In this document: positions 1-12,300 of the stretch, piece by piece | Numbering within the stretch: the stretch's first letter is position 1 | How the letters are laid out: each line of letters starts with the position of its first letter | Source: Symsagittifera roscoffensis | Taxonomy: Eukaryota > Xenacoelomorpha > Acoela > Convolutidae | DNA length: 64,000 nucleotides | Direction: 5' to 3' | NCBI RefSeq assembly: GCF_963678635.1 | Contig: NW_026971009.1 | Span: 46,001-110,000 of the forward strand | Position numbers and translations under genes: made by a program | Notes under the pieces: model-generated | The model's database searches: none | What the model saw: the letters and a program-made list of their open reading frames with translations, nothing else | What the model was told of the DNA's origin: nothing

Positions 1-71
1 TGTCTCGTCTTCTCCCGTTCCAAAACTATTTTGTTGTAAGAGATACTGGATAAGAGTGTGTCTCAGGTCTC

Positions 72-590
72 TTATCTTGTTCCACGAGTCTTCATATCTA
101 AGTTCCTCACTCTATCTCTCTCTCTCTCTCTCTCTCTCATCTGCTCTGGCGAACGTGTCAGTTTCATCAGTCCTCCCAAGTTTCCGTGGGTAATTGCAAT
201 CAATGTCAGAAGTCCGTCTAACCGCAGGTTCTGGATTCCTTCGGTGAGCAGTATCGCCGGTCCTTTCACGAAACTCTCTGCTCCAATTGTCACGAACACG
301 GCTATTAGTTCCACTATCGACACTTCCACTACTGCTTGAAGGAATTCTTTTATCAAGTAATGCGAGACTTTCGGGTAAACTTTTGCCAAGAAGGAAGCGG
401 TCCATCCGGCTCCCAACCCTTCTAGCATGCTGTCTGTCCGTTCAAAGCCACCCTGTCCCTTCACTTCAATGGTCCAGAAGGTTTCCAGAGTAATCTGACA
501 CATTCTGTTCACAAATTCAGCGGTCTTTTCCCCGGCATTTTCCGCCAGGTTCACCTCCTTCAACAAGTAGGCATGTATCTTTGTGATCAT
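72..590 (-). pseudogene. Fragment of giant accessory ORF of Gypsy-1 (homologous to part of the Gypsy-2 2,959-codon ORF)
   Basis: The reading frame starts at an ATG that overlaps the pol stop as TGATG, and runs about 172 codons. Its translation matches residues of roughly 1105-1265 of the Gypsy-2 giant ORF. The clearest shared block is GPA...G-x-x-x-LR-x-DG...THG near its C-terminal half. The region is hydrophobic in places but has no signal peptide. The last residues are an Arg-Glu run from the CT repeat, then a stop, so the homologous region is cut short. The function of this block is unknown. The macrodomain ORF and the first about 1,100 codons of the giant ORF seen in Gypsy-2 are absent here, which suggests an internal deletion fused pol to the middle of the giant ORF. 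Confidence 0.6.
114..138. repeat. (CT)n microsatellite
   Basis: About 12 CT dinucleotides in a row. On the minus strand it reads as an Arg-Glu run at the end of the decayed accessory ORF of Gypsy-1, where similarity to the Gypsy-2 giant ORF ends. It probably grew after the element died. Confidence 0.9.
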
Positions 591-2091
591 CACGGGGCCT
601 TAGTCTGTATCGTGAACGGAAGATCCAGTTCCAAGTTCTTGGGAACCTCTATCTGTTCGGGATCCTGCCAATCTTCCTCTGCGTAGGGTAAGGTTTCATT
701 GTCCGCTTCGATCTCCTCGTTTGGATCCAGGTCCAGCGGTGTATCCGTACCTTCCTCTACGACTTCGTTTCCATCGTTCTTCTCCCTGGTGCCCTTTTCA
801 TTGACCTCACAAGCAGGATTCATCATTAGATAATCCCCTTCTTCCATGTCTGCAGGTATACACCAGTCTTCTGTCGATGGATTGTGTGGCTTGATGTTCT
901 CGTAGTGGGCGGCTCGGCCAGTACTCAGTCTATAAAAGCGTCCCTCCTGGTGCACCTCTGTAATCATGAAAGGTCCCTCCATTTTAGAGGAGCTTTTTCG
1001 TCCCTTTCGGTGGTATAACGTTCTGAAATACCCATACGTAGTCTCCCACCGAGTAAGCCTTTGCACCAGCTGCTTTCTTGTCGAATCTTTTCCTCTGCCT
1101 TGCCTGTGCTTGCTGAGTATTTCGTCTACACAAATCGTTCAACTCCTGTTGGCATCTAATCACATCCCTCACGTAGACCTGTGGGGACGTTTTCTTTCCC
1201 TCATACTCTGGGTAGAAGAAGGTTAAGGGCAAAGACTTTTCGCGTCCAGTTAGCATCATGTGTGGACTGACTCCAGTGGTGGAATGTTGCGTGCTGTTAT
1301 ATGCTCCCATCACCTGTGGAAGGTATCTGTCCCAATCGGTCATGTACCTGGAACAATATACTCTCAGCATCGACACTAACGTCCTATTCTGTCTTTCCAC
1401 TAAGCCGTTCGTCTGAGGGTGGTATGTCGTGGAGTGAGCCTGAGCGACCTGTGAGCGTCTCATAAGCTCTTTCGTAAGCTCTCCTACAAAAGCTGTTCCA
1501 TTATCCGATTAAAACGTCATCGGACAACCATGTCTTGCTATCCACGTATTGATCAGGTGGTCGCATGTCTCTTCCGCCGAGGCAGTTATGCAGGGCACGG
1601 CCTCTGCATACTTCGTAAACTGATCTATCATGACCAGCACCTGATTATAACCATTGTCTGTCATGCATATCTTTTGGTGATCTATCTGCACCACCTCGTT
1701 GAATTCAGACGACTCGATCGATTGTAAAGGAAATCGCAACTTCCTTGGATCCTTGAACTGTTGGCATGACAAACATGCTGTTACCCACTTCTCGCATGCC
1801 TTTTTCATCCCAGGCCACTCAAAGCGCTTCAGGATCCTCTGATATACTTTGTCGATCCCCTGATGGCCCATCTGATCATGTGACCTGAATAATAGTTCTG
1901 CCTGATAGAGTTGCGGTAACACTATCGCGTTATACTTGTATAGGACTCTCTTCTTTTGCAAGCCACAATCCCGTCCTTGTTCAAATATAACGTCCCTTCC
2001 TTCTGCATGAAGTACTGTCTCAGGATGCGATAATTATTTTCCTCGAGGTGCCCTTTATCCGGAGAACCATTCTCGATCCACCTTTTCAGGT
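590..2091 (-). pseudogene. pol: Gypsy-1 pol, 3' part: integrase (interrupted)
   Basis: This continues the Gypsy-1 pol reading beyond the BEL/Pao insertion. It carries the integrase zinc-binding region (HDQMGHQG...C-x2-C), the catalytic core with VVQIDHQ, SDNG and LVERQNR as the D, D and E positions, and the C-terminal GPF-type domain (GPFMITEV). Three breaks are visible against Gypsy-2. There is a frameshift near 1945, a stop near 1508 directly before SDNG where the intact relative has Gln, and a one-base shift near 1000. After the EVPK motif the sequence leaves the Gypsy-2 pol and ends much earlier. It cannot encode a working integrase as it stands. Confidence 0.85.
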
Positions 2092-2391
2092 TGTTCGCGC
2101 TTAAATTAATGACGTCATTATAGTGCGAAAGTGAAAAAACTAAAATTAGATTTGCTTAGACAAAAGGCCTTGAAAAATACTGGTTTGTCCGATTAAAGTC
2201 AGTTTGCCATCAAAAATGTTTATAGATTTTTCAGATTGTTGAAAACCGTATTGCTAAAACGCTAACCGAAAATGTTAAACTGATTGTTGTCATATATTAC
2301 TTACTCTTCATATTATCTGTTAAGTTGCCAATAATTTACAGATTTTGAAGCAGGTTTTTGTAGATCTTACAGGATACGAGAGTGCGGCACA
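2092..2391 (+). repeat. 5' LTR of BEL/Pao element
   Basis: This 300-bp LTR has TG...CA ends. It is 292/300 identical by eye to the copy at 9058-9357. It should hold the promoter and the transcript start. No clear TATA box was seen. Confidence 0.93.
2110..2117 (+). promoter_or_regulatory. CRE/ATF-like palindrome in LTR
   Basis: The sequence TGACGTCA is a perfect CREB/ATF consensus, 18 bases into the LTR. It is kept in the 3' LTR at 9076-9083 although the LTRs have diverged elsewhere. A role in LTR transcription is inferred. Confidence 0.4.
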
Positions 2392-2394
2392 TTT

Positions 2395-2416
2395 TGGTCC
2401 GCCGACCCGGACTCGA
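2395..2416 (+). other. Candidate primer binding site of BEL/Pao element
   Basis: Three bases after the LTR the sequence begins TGGTCCGCCGACCCGG. Its complement ends in CCA and continues into CGAGTCC, which looks like a tRNA acceptor end followed by the T-loop. I cannot name the tRNA. Confidence 0.6.
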
Positions 2417-2459
2417 TATTCCGGACGATATTCCAGAGGATTTTCAGGACGATATTCCG

Positions 2460-3340
2460 GACAGTACGACCCAATTGGCCGAAATTGTGCAATAAACCGA
2501 AATTTGTCCAAACACGACGCAATTGGCCGAAAGTGACCAATTAGCCGGAATTTGCCCAAACACAACCCAATTGGCCGAAAGTGACCAATTAGCCGATATT
2601 TTTCCAGAGACGACCCAATTGGCCGAAAGCGACCAATTAGCCGAAACTTTTCCAGAGACGACCCAATTGGCCGAAAGTGTCCAATTAGCCGATATTTGTC
2701 GAAACACGACCCAATTGCCCGAAATTGTGCAATTAGCCGAAAATTGTCCAAACACGACCCAATTGGCCGAAATTGTGCAATTCGCCGAAATTTGTCCAAA
2801 CACGACCCAATTGGCCGTAATTGTGCAATTAGCCGAAATTTGTCCAAACACGACCACATTGGCCGAAATTGTGCAATTAGCCGAAAATTGTCCAAACACG
2901 ACCCAATTGGCCGAAATTGTGCAATTAGCCGAAATTTGTCCAAACACGACCCAATTGGCCGAAATTGTGCAATTAGCCGAAGTTTGTCCAAACACGACCC
3001 AATTGGCCGAAATTGTGCAATTAGCCGAAATTTGTCCAAACACGACCCAATTGGCCGAAATTGTGCAATTAGCCGAAATTTGTCCAAACACGACGCAATT
3101 GGCCGAAATTGTGCAATTAGCTGAAAGTTGCCCTAAAGTATCCCAATTGGCCGAAAGTGTCCAATTATCCGATATTTGTCCAAACACGACCCAATTGGCT
3201 GAAATTGTGCAATAGCCGAAAGTGGCCCGAAGATGCCGAATTGGCCAGAAGTGTCCAATTAGCCAAAAATTGTCAGAAGGTGACCAATTGGCCGATACGA
3301 CCCATTTGGACGAAACGACCCGATTGTCCGAAAAAACCCG
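2460..3340. repeat. 48-bp tandem repeat array in BEL/Pao 5' leader
   Basis: The unit is made of two related halves, CAATTGGCCGAAATTGTG and CAATTAGCCGAAATTTGTCC plus a short tail. It is most regular from 2700 to 3120 and degenerates on both sides. The period is a multiple of three and stop-free, so several frames stay open on both strands. These are not genes. The array lies between the primer site and the coding region, an unusual place for a long array in BEL/Pao. Confidence 0.92.
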
Positions 3341-4244
3341 ATTGTCCGAAACGTCCCAGTTAGGAGAAGGGGAGGCCTTTTCAGGTATCCTGATTGTGGA
3401 TTGTGGACACCCATTTTTTCTCGACACCCGAAGTTTTCTGTGGAATTTGGATTCTACCGGTGAACGCCTCTACAAAACTTGTAAGACTAAAAAACCAAAA
3501 CTTTATCCATTTGTGCTAACTTGCTGATTTGATGCTTTAAATTCTGATACGAGGTTTTTTGATGGCAAAATCGTAACCCCCAATGTTTCTCTATACCAAA
3601 ACCCGATCAGAAAATTTTCTGTTGGTTTAGAAAAAAACCGGCCTAATAAACCTTAATTACGTTATCCTAACACCGTGTTTGTAAGCTCAACACCGTATCG
3701 AAAAAAAGGCCGAAAATTTTGAAAAAAAAAATGAAAATTTTTGATTTTTTTTCCAAAAACTTTAAAGTTTTGCAAATTATTCAGCAAAGCGCCAATTTTC
3801 ATAAGAAATTAACTTAAACGACCGAGTCGAGTCTTTTGCCCAAATTTCGGACTTTTAACGGAAAAAAAACTCAAAATTTCGCAAGCGCACCAGGTTACTG
3901 TTGGAACTTGAACCGTTGGCTGAAAACGTGAAAAAAAATATTTTTGAAAAACTTTCGAAAAAAATTTTGGAAAATTTTCGAAAAAAAAAAATCCGAAATT
4001 TTCGAAAAAAAAATTTCTGAAAAAACGCCGTGTTTATTCTTGAAACGTGGTGCAGCTAACTAAACTAGTTCATTTGGATAAAAGTAGCCGTAGTCGGGAC
4101 CCGGAGCGTATTATTAAGCAAATCGTCTTACCTTTTGCTACAACCTTGTTAGCTCAGGGTGTTGCGGGAGGTCAGGTCGCGGTTTGCTTGATTCCCTTCC
4201 TCTAAAGTTGATTTAATTCACTAAATGTTCATACTAGCTGCTAG
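3341..4244 (+). other. BEL/Pao leader without a recognisable gene
   Basis: This AT-rich stretch has A/T homopolymers (3640-4020). The N-terminal part of gag that normally precedes the conserved region at 4284 is not found here. It was either lost or has decayed beyond recognition. Confidence 0.5.
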
Positions 4245-7200
4245 CTCGCTGCACCACGCTTTGAAAAAACTTTCCCCCGCTTAGTGTATCTCAATCGTGC
4301 TCTGAAAACTCTAGAAAGAAAGTTTGGCCAGCCACAAAACGTAATTACGGCCCACCTTGATAAGTTGTCCAGTTTCCCGCAGCTTCGAATGCACAACTCT
4401 GAGAACATCATTAGCTTCTCGATGACCATTTCAAGTCTAGTGGCTGTCTTTAGGTCTCTTGATTATGAAGAAGATTTGAAAAGCGTCTCTTTGTTAAATC
4501 AAGCTCTTTCGAAAATTCCACCAAACATGAGAGAATCGTGGTCACTTTTTGTCGTGAAACGTAATTGGTCACGCCCCAACCTAATTGACTTTAACAATTG
4601 GTTAAAAGATAAAGCAGAAGCTCATGAGCAAATGAAAAATATGCCTGGAAAGCCCAAAGTCGAAGAGCCATCCAAAACTAAAGCTGTAACGAGAGTTTTT
4701 GCCTCGACAAGTACAGTTGAGAAAAAGTTTGAATATCCTTCTTGTATCCTCTGCAAGGGGAAACATGCCTTGTGGAAGTGTTCTGTGTTTAAGGAGAAAA
4801 CTCCAACACAACGTGCGAAATTCTCTGCGGAAAACAAATTGTGCTTCTCCTGCTTACAAGGGAACCACGCATTCCGGCAACGTCCCAGAGCAAAGAAATG
4901 CACCAAACCAGGTTGCACTAGCACCCATAGTGTACTTCTCCATGGGGCTGAACGTGTTTTTCCTAGTCGAAATCCGGACAAAAATGATAGCCATACAAGA
5001 CCCAACGCTGGTCAAACAAGATCTAATGCAGAGCCGGATAAAGCGAGCACAAACGCTGATCGAAAATCATTCAGCAAGAAAATACCAAACGCAAGTTCGA
5101 ATCATGCAGACATTAATCCCGTTCCGTTAGATGTAAGTTGCGCAATCTCGAACGACCAATCATCAATCATAACATCGAAAGGGTTACTGCCCATAATCAA
5201 GCTCCAAGTTTCCACCGATTTCCAGAGTGCTGATTGTTTAACATTGTGTGACTCAGCATCTAGTCATTCCTGGATATCGGCTAAATTAGTCAAATGTCTG
5301 AATCTCTCAAGAAGAGATTTGGATCTCACAGTAAATGGTATTAACACAACGACTGTTGTTAAAACGAAACAAGTTCAGACGAAGGTATCTTCTAACTTCG
5401 ATGGATTCGAATACATATTCGAATTAACCGCATTGGTCAAGGATGAACTTAAAGTCGGTACCGATACCGTCAACATCCCTGCATTACAGAGCAAGTATCC
5501 GTACCTTGCTCCCATCAAACCAATTGTGTATAGCTACGCCGATGTAGACTTAATAATTGGTCAAGACTCCTTCCATGCTATTCGGCCTGAGGAGTATTTC
5601 AAGAGTGAGGCCGATCCAAACACATCGCCCGTCGCGGTTCGCCTTCCAATAGGCTGGGTCTTGAGCGGCCCAATGCCGACATCTACTGGTTTCCTTTCTA
5701 CTTGTTTCAAGTGCAATACGGATGATACCGAACTAGCTTGTCAAATCAAACGCTGGTATGAAATAGAGTCATACGGAGCCTACAAACAGGTCGATTCCCC
5801 TTCAACCGAAGACAAAAGGGCGGCTAAAATACTTGATACCTCCACCGTCCACGATGGATCAAGAAATGCTGTAGGTATGCTTTGGGCAGAAGAATCTATC
5901 ATGTTACCAGATAATTACTATTCCTCTTTGGTTCAGTTAAAATCGTTGGAAAAACGTTTAGCGAAAGATCCTCACTTAAGGGATCAATACTCAAAAACTA
6001 TCGAAGATGATTTGAGTAAAGGATACGTGATTCAAGTTCCTCCCCATAATTTTTCGAACCGCAGCATACGCGAGTGGTATCTTCCTCACCATCCCGTGGT
6101 GAACCCAAACAAACCTGGTAAAGTGAGGCGTGTCCTTAACGGAGCGTCTAAATTCCATGGTACGTCATTGAACAAATCGTTGCTAGTAGGACCCGACCTA
6201 CTGCAGAATCTTGTGTTCGTTCTCCTCCGTTTTCGTCAACATCATTTTGCCGTATCGGCTGACATTGAAGGGATGTTCCTACAAGTTGGCGTCCTTCCAG
6301 AGGACCAACCATCTCTTCGTTTTCTGTGGCGGGAGGACCCCACAGCCGATGTGGTTGTACACCAGTACACCAGATTTATCTTTGGAGCGAGAGATTCGCC
6401 AATGTGTGCAAATTATGCATTGCAACGGACTGCAATGGATAATCAGGCGATGTTCCCTGACGCAGCGTCCGCAGTTCTAGAGAAATTTTATATGGACGAC
6501 TACCTTGACTCCTTTGAGGACCCTGATGTTGCATTTAAAATGAGTCAAGAGTTGATTACTCTGTTAGCTCTAGGTGGTTTTAAATTAACCAAGTTCATAA
6601 GTAACATAACTAAATATAATAAAGATTTAAACCCGCCCCAAAGCGCGCCGCAACAGGAAAGTAAAAATATTGTAACTTGTGGGGATAATTCTTCTCATGT
6701 TCTTGGTCTGAAGTGGGACCATATTGACGACACTTTGGTCGTAAGCCGTGGTGTCAACCGTGAACTTAAAATTTCGATAACACAGCGAACAGTGTTAAGT
6801 TTTGTTTCTTCCGTTTTCGACCCCATAGGTCTCGTAGCGCGCTATACCGTAAGAGCGCGATTATTGTTGAAAGAAATCTGGCGCATTCATGGTCAACAAT
6901 GGGATGATCAGCTACCCGTTGACATCAAGACAAAATTTCTTGCCTGGCACTCTGGTTTGCCATCTCTAGGGAAAATGAGTATAAAGCGCAGCTACTTCTC
7001 CGCACCAGTCGATTGGGTTGAGTTACACATGTTCGGTGACAGCTCAGAAGAAGTTTTTTGTGCTGTAGCTTTTCTTCGCGCCCGTGTGAAAACTTCACTC
7101 GAAACACAAGTTGCCTTCGTCTTTGGAAAAGCAAGAGTCGCGCCCATGAAAGCGCTTTCCATCCCGAAGCTTGAACTGCAGGCCGCGTTACTCGCTACCC

Positions 7201-9070
7201 GCTTGAAGGAAGATGTCCTCAAAGCTCTAACCATTCCTGTGTCAAACACGTTCATGTGGACTGACAGCATCACTGTGCTCCAGTGGTTAAACTCAGGTAG
7301 TAAGCAACCCACGTTCGTGGCAAACCGGATTGGAGAGATTCTAGAAAGTACGACCGTAGACCATTGGTTTCATGTCTTAAGTGGAGACAACCCTGCTGAT
7401 ACGGGAACCAGAGGAATCTCAGCGGAGTCCTTAAAAACAAGCAGCTGGGTGAACGGGCCAAGTCTGCTGAAAAGTGGCGAGTGGCTTTTCAAGCCGAGCA
7501 TAGAAATACTTACAAAAATCCGCCTGGCTGCTCCCGCTTGTGACCTTAATGAAGGTTTACAGCAGGCCTCTAATTTTTCAAACGTTGCACTGAAACAAAA
7601 ACAACCCATTTTATTTGATTGGGAAAAATTGAGCTCGTTTCGTAAACTCCAGCGAGTGGTTGCCTTCATGCTCAGACTTAGTCCGAAACACCGGCACTAC
7701 CGCACTAAAGTCAAGGAAATAACCGATCCGGTTGAATTAGAAACCGCCAAACAACGACTTTTGTTGATTTCCCAAAAGGAATCTTTTGAAGCGGAATATT
7801 TACTCCTGTCCTGCAACAAAACTGTCAAAAAGTCTAGTCATATTGCACAGTATGCACCGTTTATGGGTCCTGCAATCCTCATTCGTTCAACTGAATATGA
7901 CACAAAACACCCCATAATCCTTGATGGAAGGCATTCTTTGGTGAAATTGTTCGTAAGTGATATTCATTATCGCTATCAGCACCAGTTCTTAGACTACCTG
8001 CGAGCTGTAATTCACTTAGAGTTCGCAATCTTGAACCTTCGCTCTTTATTGAAGTCCATTGAAGTCCACTGCCTTATATGTAGGAAGCGCAAAGCCAAAA
8101 CTGTCACACCTATGATGACAGAACTTCCAGTTGAAAGGCTTGGTTACCGCCAGCCTCCCTTCACAAACTGTGGTGTTGATTACTTTGGACCTTTTTACGT
8201 CTCAATCAGGAGGAGTTCTGAAAAACGATGGTGCTTCCTTTTTACATGTATGACCACCAGAGCTGTACATATTGAGATTGTCTCATCCATGGACACGAGT
8301 TCGTGTGTAATGGGAATATAAAGAATCATTGCCCGTCGCGGCACTCCATCAGTCATTTGGTCTGATAACGGCACCAATTTTGTGGGAGCCCAGAAAGAAC
8401 TCTTAAATTGTATTCAGTCGTGGAACGATCAAGCACCCCCAGAGCTGGCAAAAAGGGTATTAAGTGGAAATTTAACCCCCCGGCAGCCCCGCATCACGGT
8501 GGTTCTTGGGAACGTCTCGTTCGGTGTTGTAAAAGGATATTCTACGCAATAATAGGAAGTAGAAAGCTCACTCCCGAAGTCCTTGAAACAACTTTCTGTC
8601 TTGTAGAACAATCACTGAACGCTCGACCTATAACATCAGTAAGTGCAAGTCCGGATGGTTTCGAGGTGTTAATTGCTAATCATTTTTTGTTAGGCCGAAA
8701 TGGTACTAGCCTTCCTTCTCTCTCTTTCCAGGAGCACTTCGACCATCGAAAGCAATATATCCGAGCGCAAAGCTACGCCATTGCAATTTGGAGTTGTTGG
8801 CTGCGAGATTATGTGCCAGCGCTGAATAAACGCAGTAAGTGGCACTCCGATAGTGACGTTATTTTAAAAACAGGGGACTTAGTGTGGATTGTTGACGAAC
8901 GCAGCCCAAGGGGACACTACCCTCTGGCTCGTATAAAAACCCTTAATTATGGAAAAGACAACATAGACCGATCCGCCGTAGTTACCACCCGCTCCGGGGA
9001 GCTAACTCGACCGGCCGTAAAACTCGCACCCGTTTTTGCTCCTTTGGGCGCGGAAGATGTTCGCGCTTAA
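4245..9070 (+). pseudogene. BEL/Pao gag-pol polyprotein (N-terminus missing, one stop, one frameshift)
   Basis: The open frame follows a TAG at 4242 and has no ATG near its start. It is recognisable from the gag region NRALKTLERKFGQP onward. In order it shows a gag C-terminal region, cysteine-rich knuckles (CILCKGKHALWKC and CFSCLQGNHAF), and an aspartic protease with the motif CDSASS. Next come reverse transcriptase (ADIEGMF, YMDD), the RNase H region (FGDSSEEVFCA) and an integrase with CGVDYFGPF and, after a stop at 8319-8321, WSDNGTNF. The frame then shifts by one base near 8455 before GIKWKFNPPAAPHHGG. The C-terminus (TGDLVW) ends 13 bases inside the 3' LTR. YMDD and this domain order are typical of BEL/Pao. 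The copy is not functional because of the stop, the shift and the missing gag N-terminus. Confidence 0.9.
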
Positions 9071-9357
9071 ATTAATGACGTCATTATAGCGCGAAAGTGA
9101 AAAAACTAAAATTAGATTTGCTTAGACAAAAGGCTTTGAAAACTACTGGTTTGTCCGATTAAGGTCAGTTTGCCATCAAAAATGTTTATAGATTTTTCAG
9201 ATTGTTGAAAACCGTATTGCTAAAATGCTAACCGAAAATGTTAAACTGATTGTTGTCATATATTACTTACTCTTCATATTATCTGTTAAGTTGCCGATAA
9301 CTTACAGATTTTGAAGCAGGTTTTTGTAGATCTTACAGGACACGAGAGTGCGGCACA
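9058..9357 (+). repeat. 3' LTR of BEL/Pao element
   Basis: Direct copy of 2092-2391 with 8 differences. The first 13 bases overlap the end of the pol frame. It is followed by the target duplication CAGGT. Confidence 0.93.
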
Positions 9358-12300
9358 CAGGTTGCTTGTCATGCGATCCTTTCTTTGCGCCCTAAGAAGA
9401 TCCGAGAGTCTGTATCTCGCCTTTAAGTACGTCTTCATGACCCTCATCTGACTATTCAGCTCGTTGGGCTGGTGTGTGTCTTCTTCCATCTTAACGCACC
9501 AAATCTTCGCCAACGGCTGTGTTTCTTGTTTAAACGGCTGAAGATCAGTCCTGACTACCTCTTTCTGCGGCAACGGGCTTATCGAACGTTTCGATACCGC
9601 TATTGTCTCCAAGTCATCCGCTGCGTTGTCAAAGACTCTTTCGCTTGGTATAAGGTAGCGATCGCTGTCAGGATCCTGGTACACCTCTATGTCCAGGTCC
9701 CTTGCCCGAGTTTCCACTAGTAGTGTGTGTATCGCTAGTTCTGACAGTTCTGATCTCGAGCTCGAGTTCCTGTCTGAATAGGTGTCCATTCCTGAGTTTC
9801 GGGAATTGTCATCCGTCGAAGAGGTTGTGCTGGAGACTGCACGCTCCTCCGGATCATGTCTGTGCCTTCTTCGCATCCATCTGAACTCCCCAGACAAAAT
9901 CTTGTCCTCTAGGTCCTGTTTCTCATCAGGAATTTTCTCGTCTATCTCAGACTCCCCGGACAAATTTTCTTGTCCCGGGTGTTGATCTTGTGATCGCTGG
10001 TTCTTCTCATCATTCGTCTCCCCGGACAAATAGTCTTGCAGCAGATTTTGTTCTACCTTTTCACCTTCCTTATCCTGGTCCACAAATGTGACGGTTTTCT
10101 TTCGCTTGCTGCTCCCCTGTTCTTTCTGTCCGTAAGAAGTTCTGGTTAAAATCTCGTGGGGTATTGAGGATACTAAATGCTGAACTATTGTCCTACAATC
10201 CCTCTCGTTCTCTTCGTGCTGTCGTCTGGACGGCATGATCTTCACCTTTTCACTGACTGTTAGCGATGCCACTGCTGCTGTCCACTCGTGGTCATCTCTG
10301 GTCACTTCTCTTTCTAACAATCCACCCAGCATCCGCATCACTTGCGGTGTGACTTGCACCGTTCTATCCAATAATGAGAGGCTGTTTATGTTCATGCGAG
10401 AGAGTTCTTGCTGGACCAAATTCGAGCGCAGCAACAGATCCAAGGGGACCGGGTCCTCCCTGGATAGGATCTTTATCTCGGCTGCTTTCTCTACAGGTAA
10501 CTCAGGATGCCCTGGAATTGGATGTCCAGACTTATCCAACCATCTCGTTAAGGGAAGCGCATCATAAGTTTCTTTGTCCAGAAACGAGAATCCCTCCTTT
10601 ATTTCCGCCTGATTGGCCGGCTTCTGCTCCAATCTTTCATAGAACTCAGTTTTCTTGCTGAGGCTCTCAGCATTCTGGTGTTTATCACGCATCCTATGTT
10701 CGATTATCATATGGTAGCCATCCAATCTTACTATCCATCTATCAATATAACTCTGATCCATCGAGTAGGTCTTCAACCAGGATAACGCTCTGTTGTCCAC
10801 GCGTAACTTGAAGGGAGCGCTCCCCAAGTATGCACGGTACTTTTCCACGAAGGTGACTACTGCAAACATTTCTGCTTTTGGTGTGCCATATTTCATCTCT
10901 GTGTCACTCAAGACCTTGCTGCCGTATGCAATGGGACGGAGAACTGTTCTTCCGTTCCATTCTTGCTCTTGATGCAATATTCCTGAGATGGCCACTACCG
11001 ATGCGTCTGTGTCAAGAACACACATGCCCTTTTCTATAGGCATGCCTAGCACTGGCGCTTCGCACAGTTCCCGCTTTATGTTCTCGAAAGCGACCTGTGC
11101 CTCATCGTTCCAATCGAACTTTTTCCCCTTGTTGCGCATCAGCTTCTGCATCGGATACACCTTGTCCGCTTATCCTTTTATGAATTCCCGGTAGTAATTG
11201 GCAAACCCTAGGAAGCTCAGGAGGTGTTTGTCCGTTCTGGGAGCTTTCCATGTCAACGCTGCTTCCACTGCTTCCGGGTCCGGCCTCACACCATGCCTAT
11301 CCACCATTCTTCCCAGGTACTTAATCGAATCCCTAAGAATTTCACATTTCGATGGTTTGCACTTCAATCCTGCTCTTTTCATGCATCCAAAGACCTCATC
11401 GAGCCTATCAATGTGGTCTTCCAGGGTCAATGTCGCTATGACTACGTCATCCACGTAACACATCACGATATTCCCGTACTTCTTGGTCATCTTTGAAAAG
11501 TGGCCGTTGCATTGCACAAGCCGAAGGGCATCCACTTCCACTGGTACAATCCCAATTCGCACGCGAATCCGGTTTTCTCTCTGTCCTTCTTCCGCAGAGG
11601 GACCTGCCAGAAGGCAGAACCTAAGTCCAATGTGGTGAAGAACTTGGCATCACCAAGCTTAGATAGGCTCTCGTCTAATCGCGGTATCGGGTACGCATCT
11701 TTTATCGTTACCGCGTTCAAGTAACGAAAGTCGCAACAAAATCTCAGCTGCCCCCCTTCCTTTTTCGCCATTACTACCTCGCAAGCCCATGGCGATTTCG
11801 AGGTTCTATCATGTCGTATTCAAGTAACATTTCTGTTTCCGCTCGGCACGCTTCCAATTTGTGTGGCGTCATTCGTATTGCGCCTTCCCTATGGGGAACG
11901 GCGCCCTCTTCAAGTTCGATTTCGCGTTCGACGAAATTACAGCAACCGATATCCGCCTTATGTTTTGAAATTACATCTGCGTTCCGATTTAGGAGGTCCC
12001 GCAATTTTTCGAAATCTCCCTCACCTATTTTCCCTTTTAAATGTTCTATCTCTGGCAAAACCGGTTTGTCAGATTCTAGTTCATATGACGAGGAGCGTTC
12101 TGGAAAATTCGAGCAGCTTGATAAGCCGTCGTCCGTTTCGGATTTCATTGAAAACAATTTATGAAAAGATTTTAATTCATTAACCCTCTTTAAAATTTTA
12201 TCTTTATTGGCATAATAAGGACAGTCTTTCACACTGTGTTTCTTCAAGTTTTGTGTCTCCTCATAGTCGGTCCTCATCGGTAAAGCGTAACCAAGCTTCT

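Larger units (their letters stand above)
2092..9357 (+). mobile_element. BEL/Pao LTR retrotransposon inserted in Gypsy-1 pol
   Basis: Two 300-bp direct repeats (2092-2391 and 9058-9357) start with TGTTCGCG and end with GCGGCACA. The 5-bp sequence CAGGT flanks both sides (2087-2091 and 9358-9362), as expected of an integrase target duplication. Between the LTRs is one long gag-pol frame with BEL/Pao features. The LTRs differ at 8 of 300 positions by my count, 7 of them transitions, so the insertion is moderately old. It is younger than Gypsy-1, which it splits, and runs in the opposite orientation. Confidence 0.93.

Noticed and set aside
2460-3340. CRISPR-like regular array
   Set aside because: There are no unique spacers between repeats; it is a simple tandem array in a eukaryotic retrotransposon.
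2320-3427. Several long open frames on both strands with 16-residue periodic proteins
   Set aside because: They are translations of the 48-bp array, whose length is a multiple of three and free of stops. All frames stay open together, and no frame has gene-like composition.
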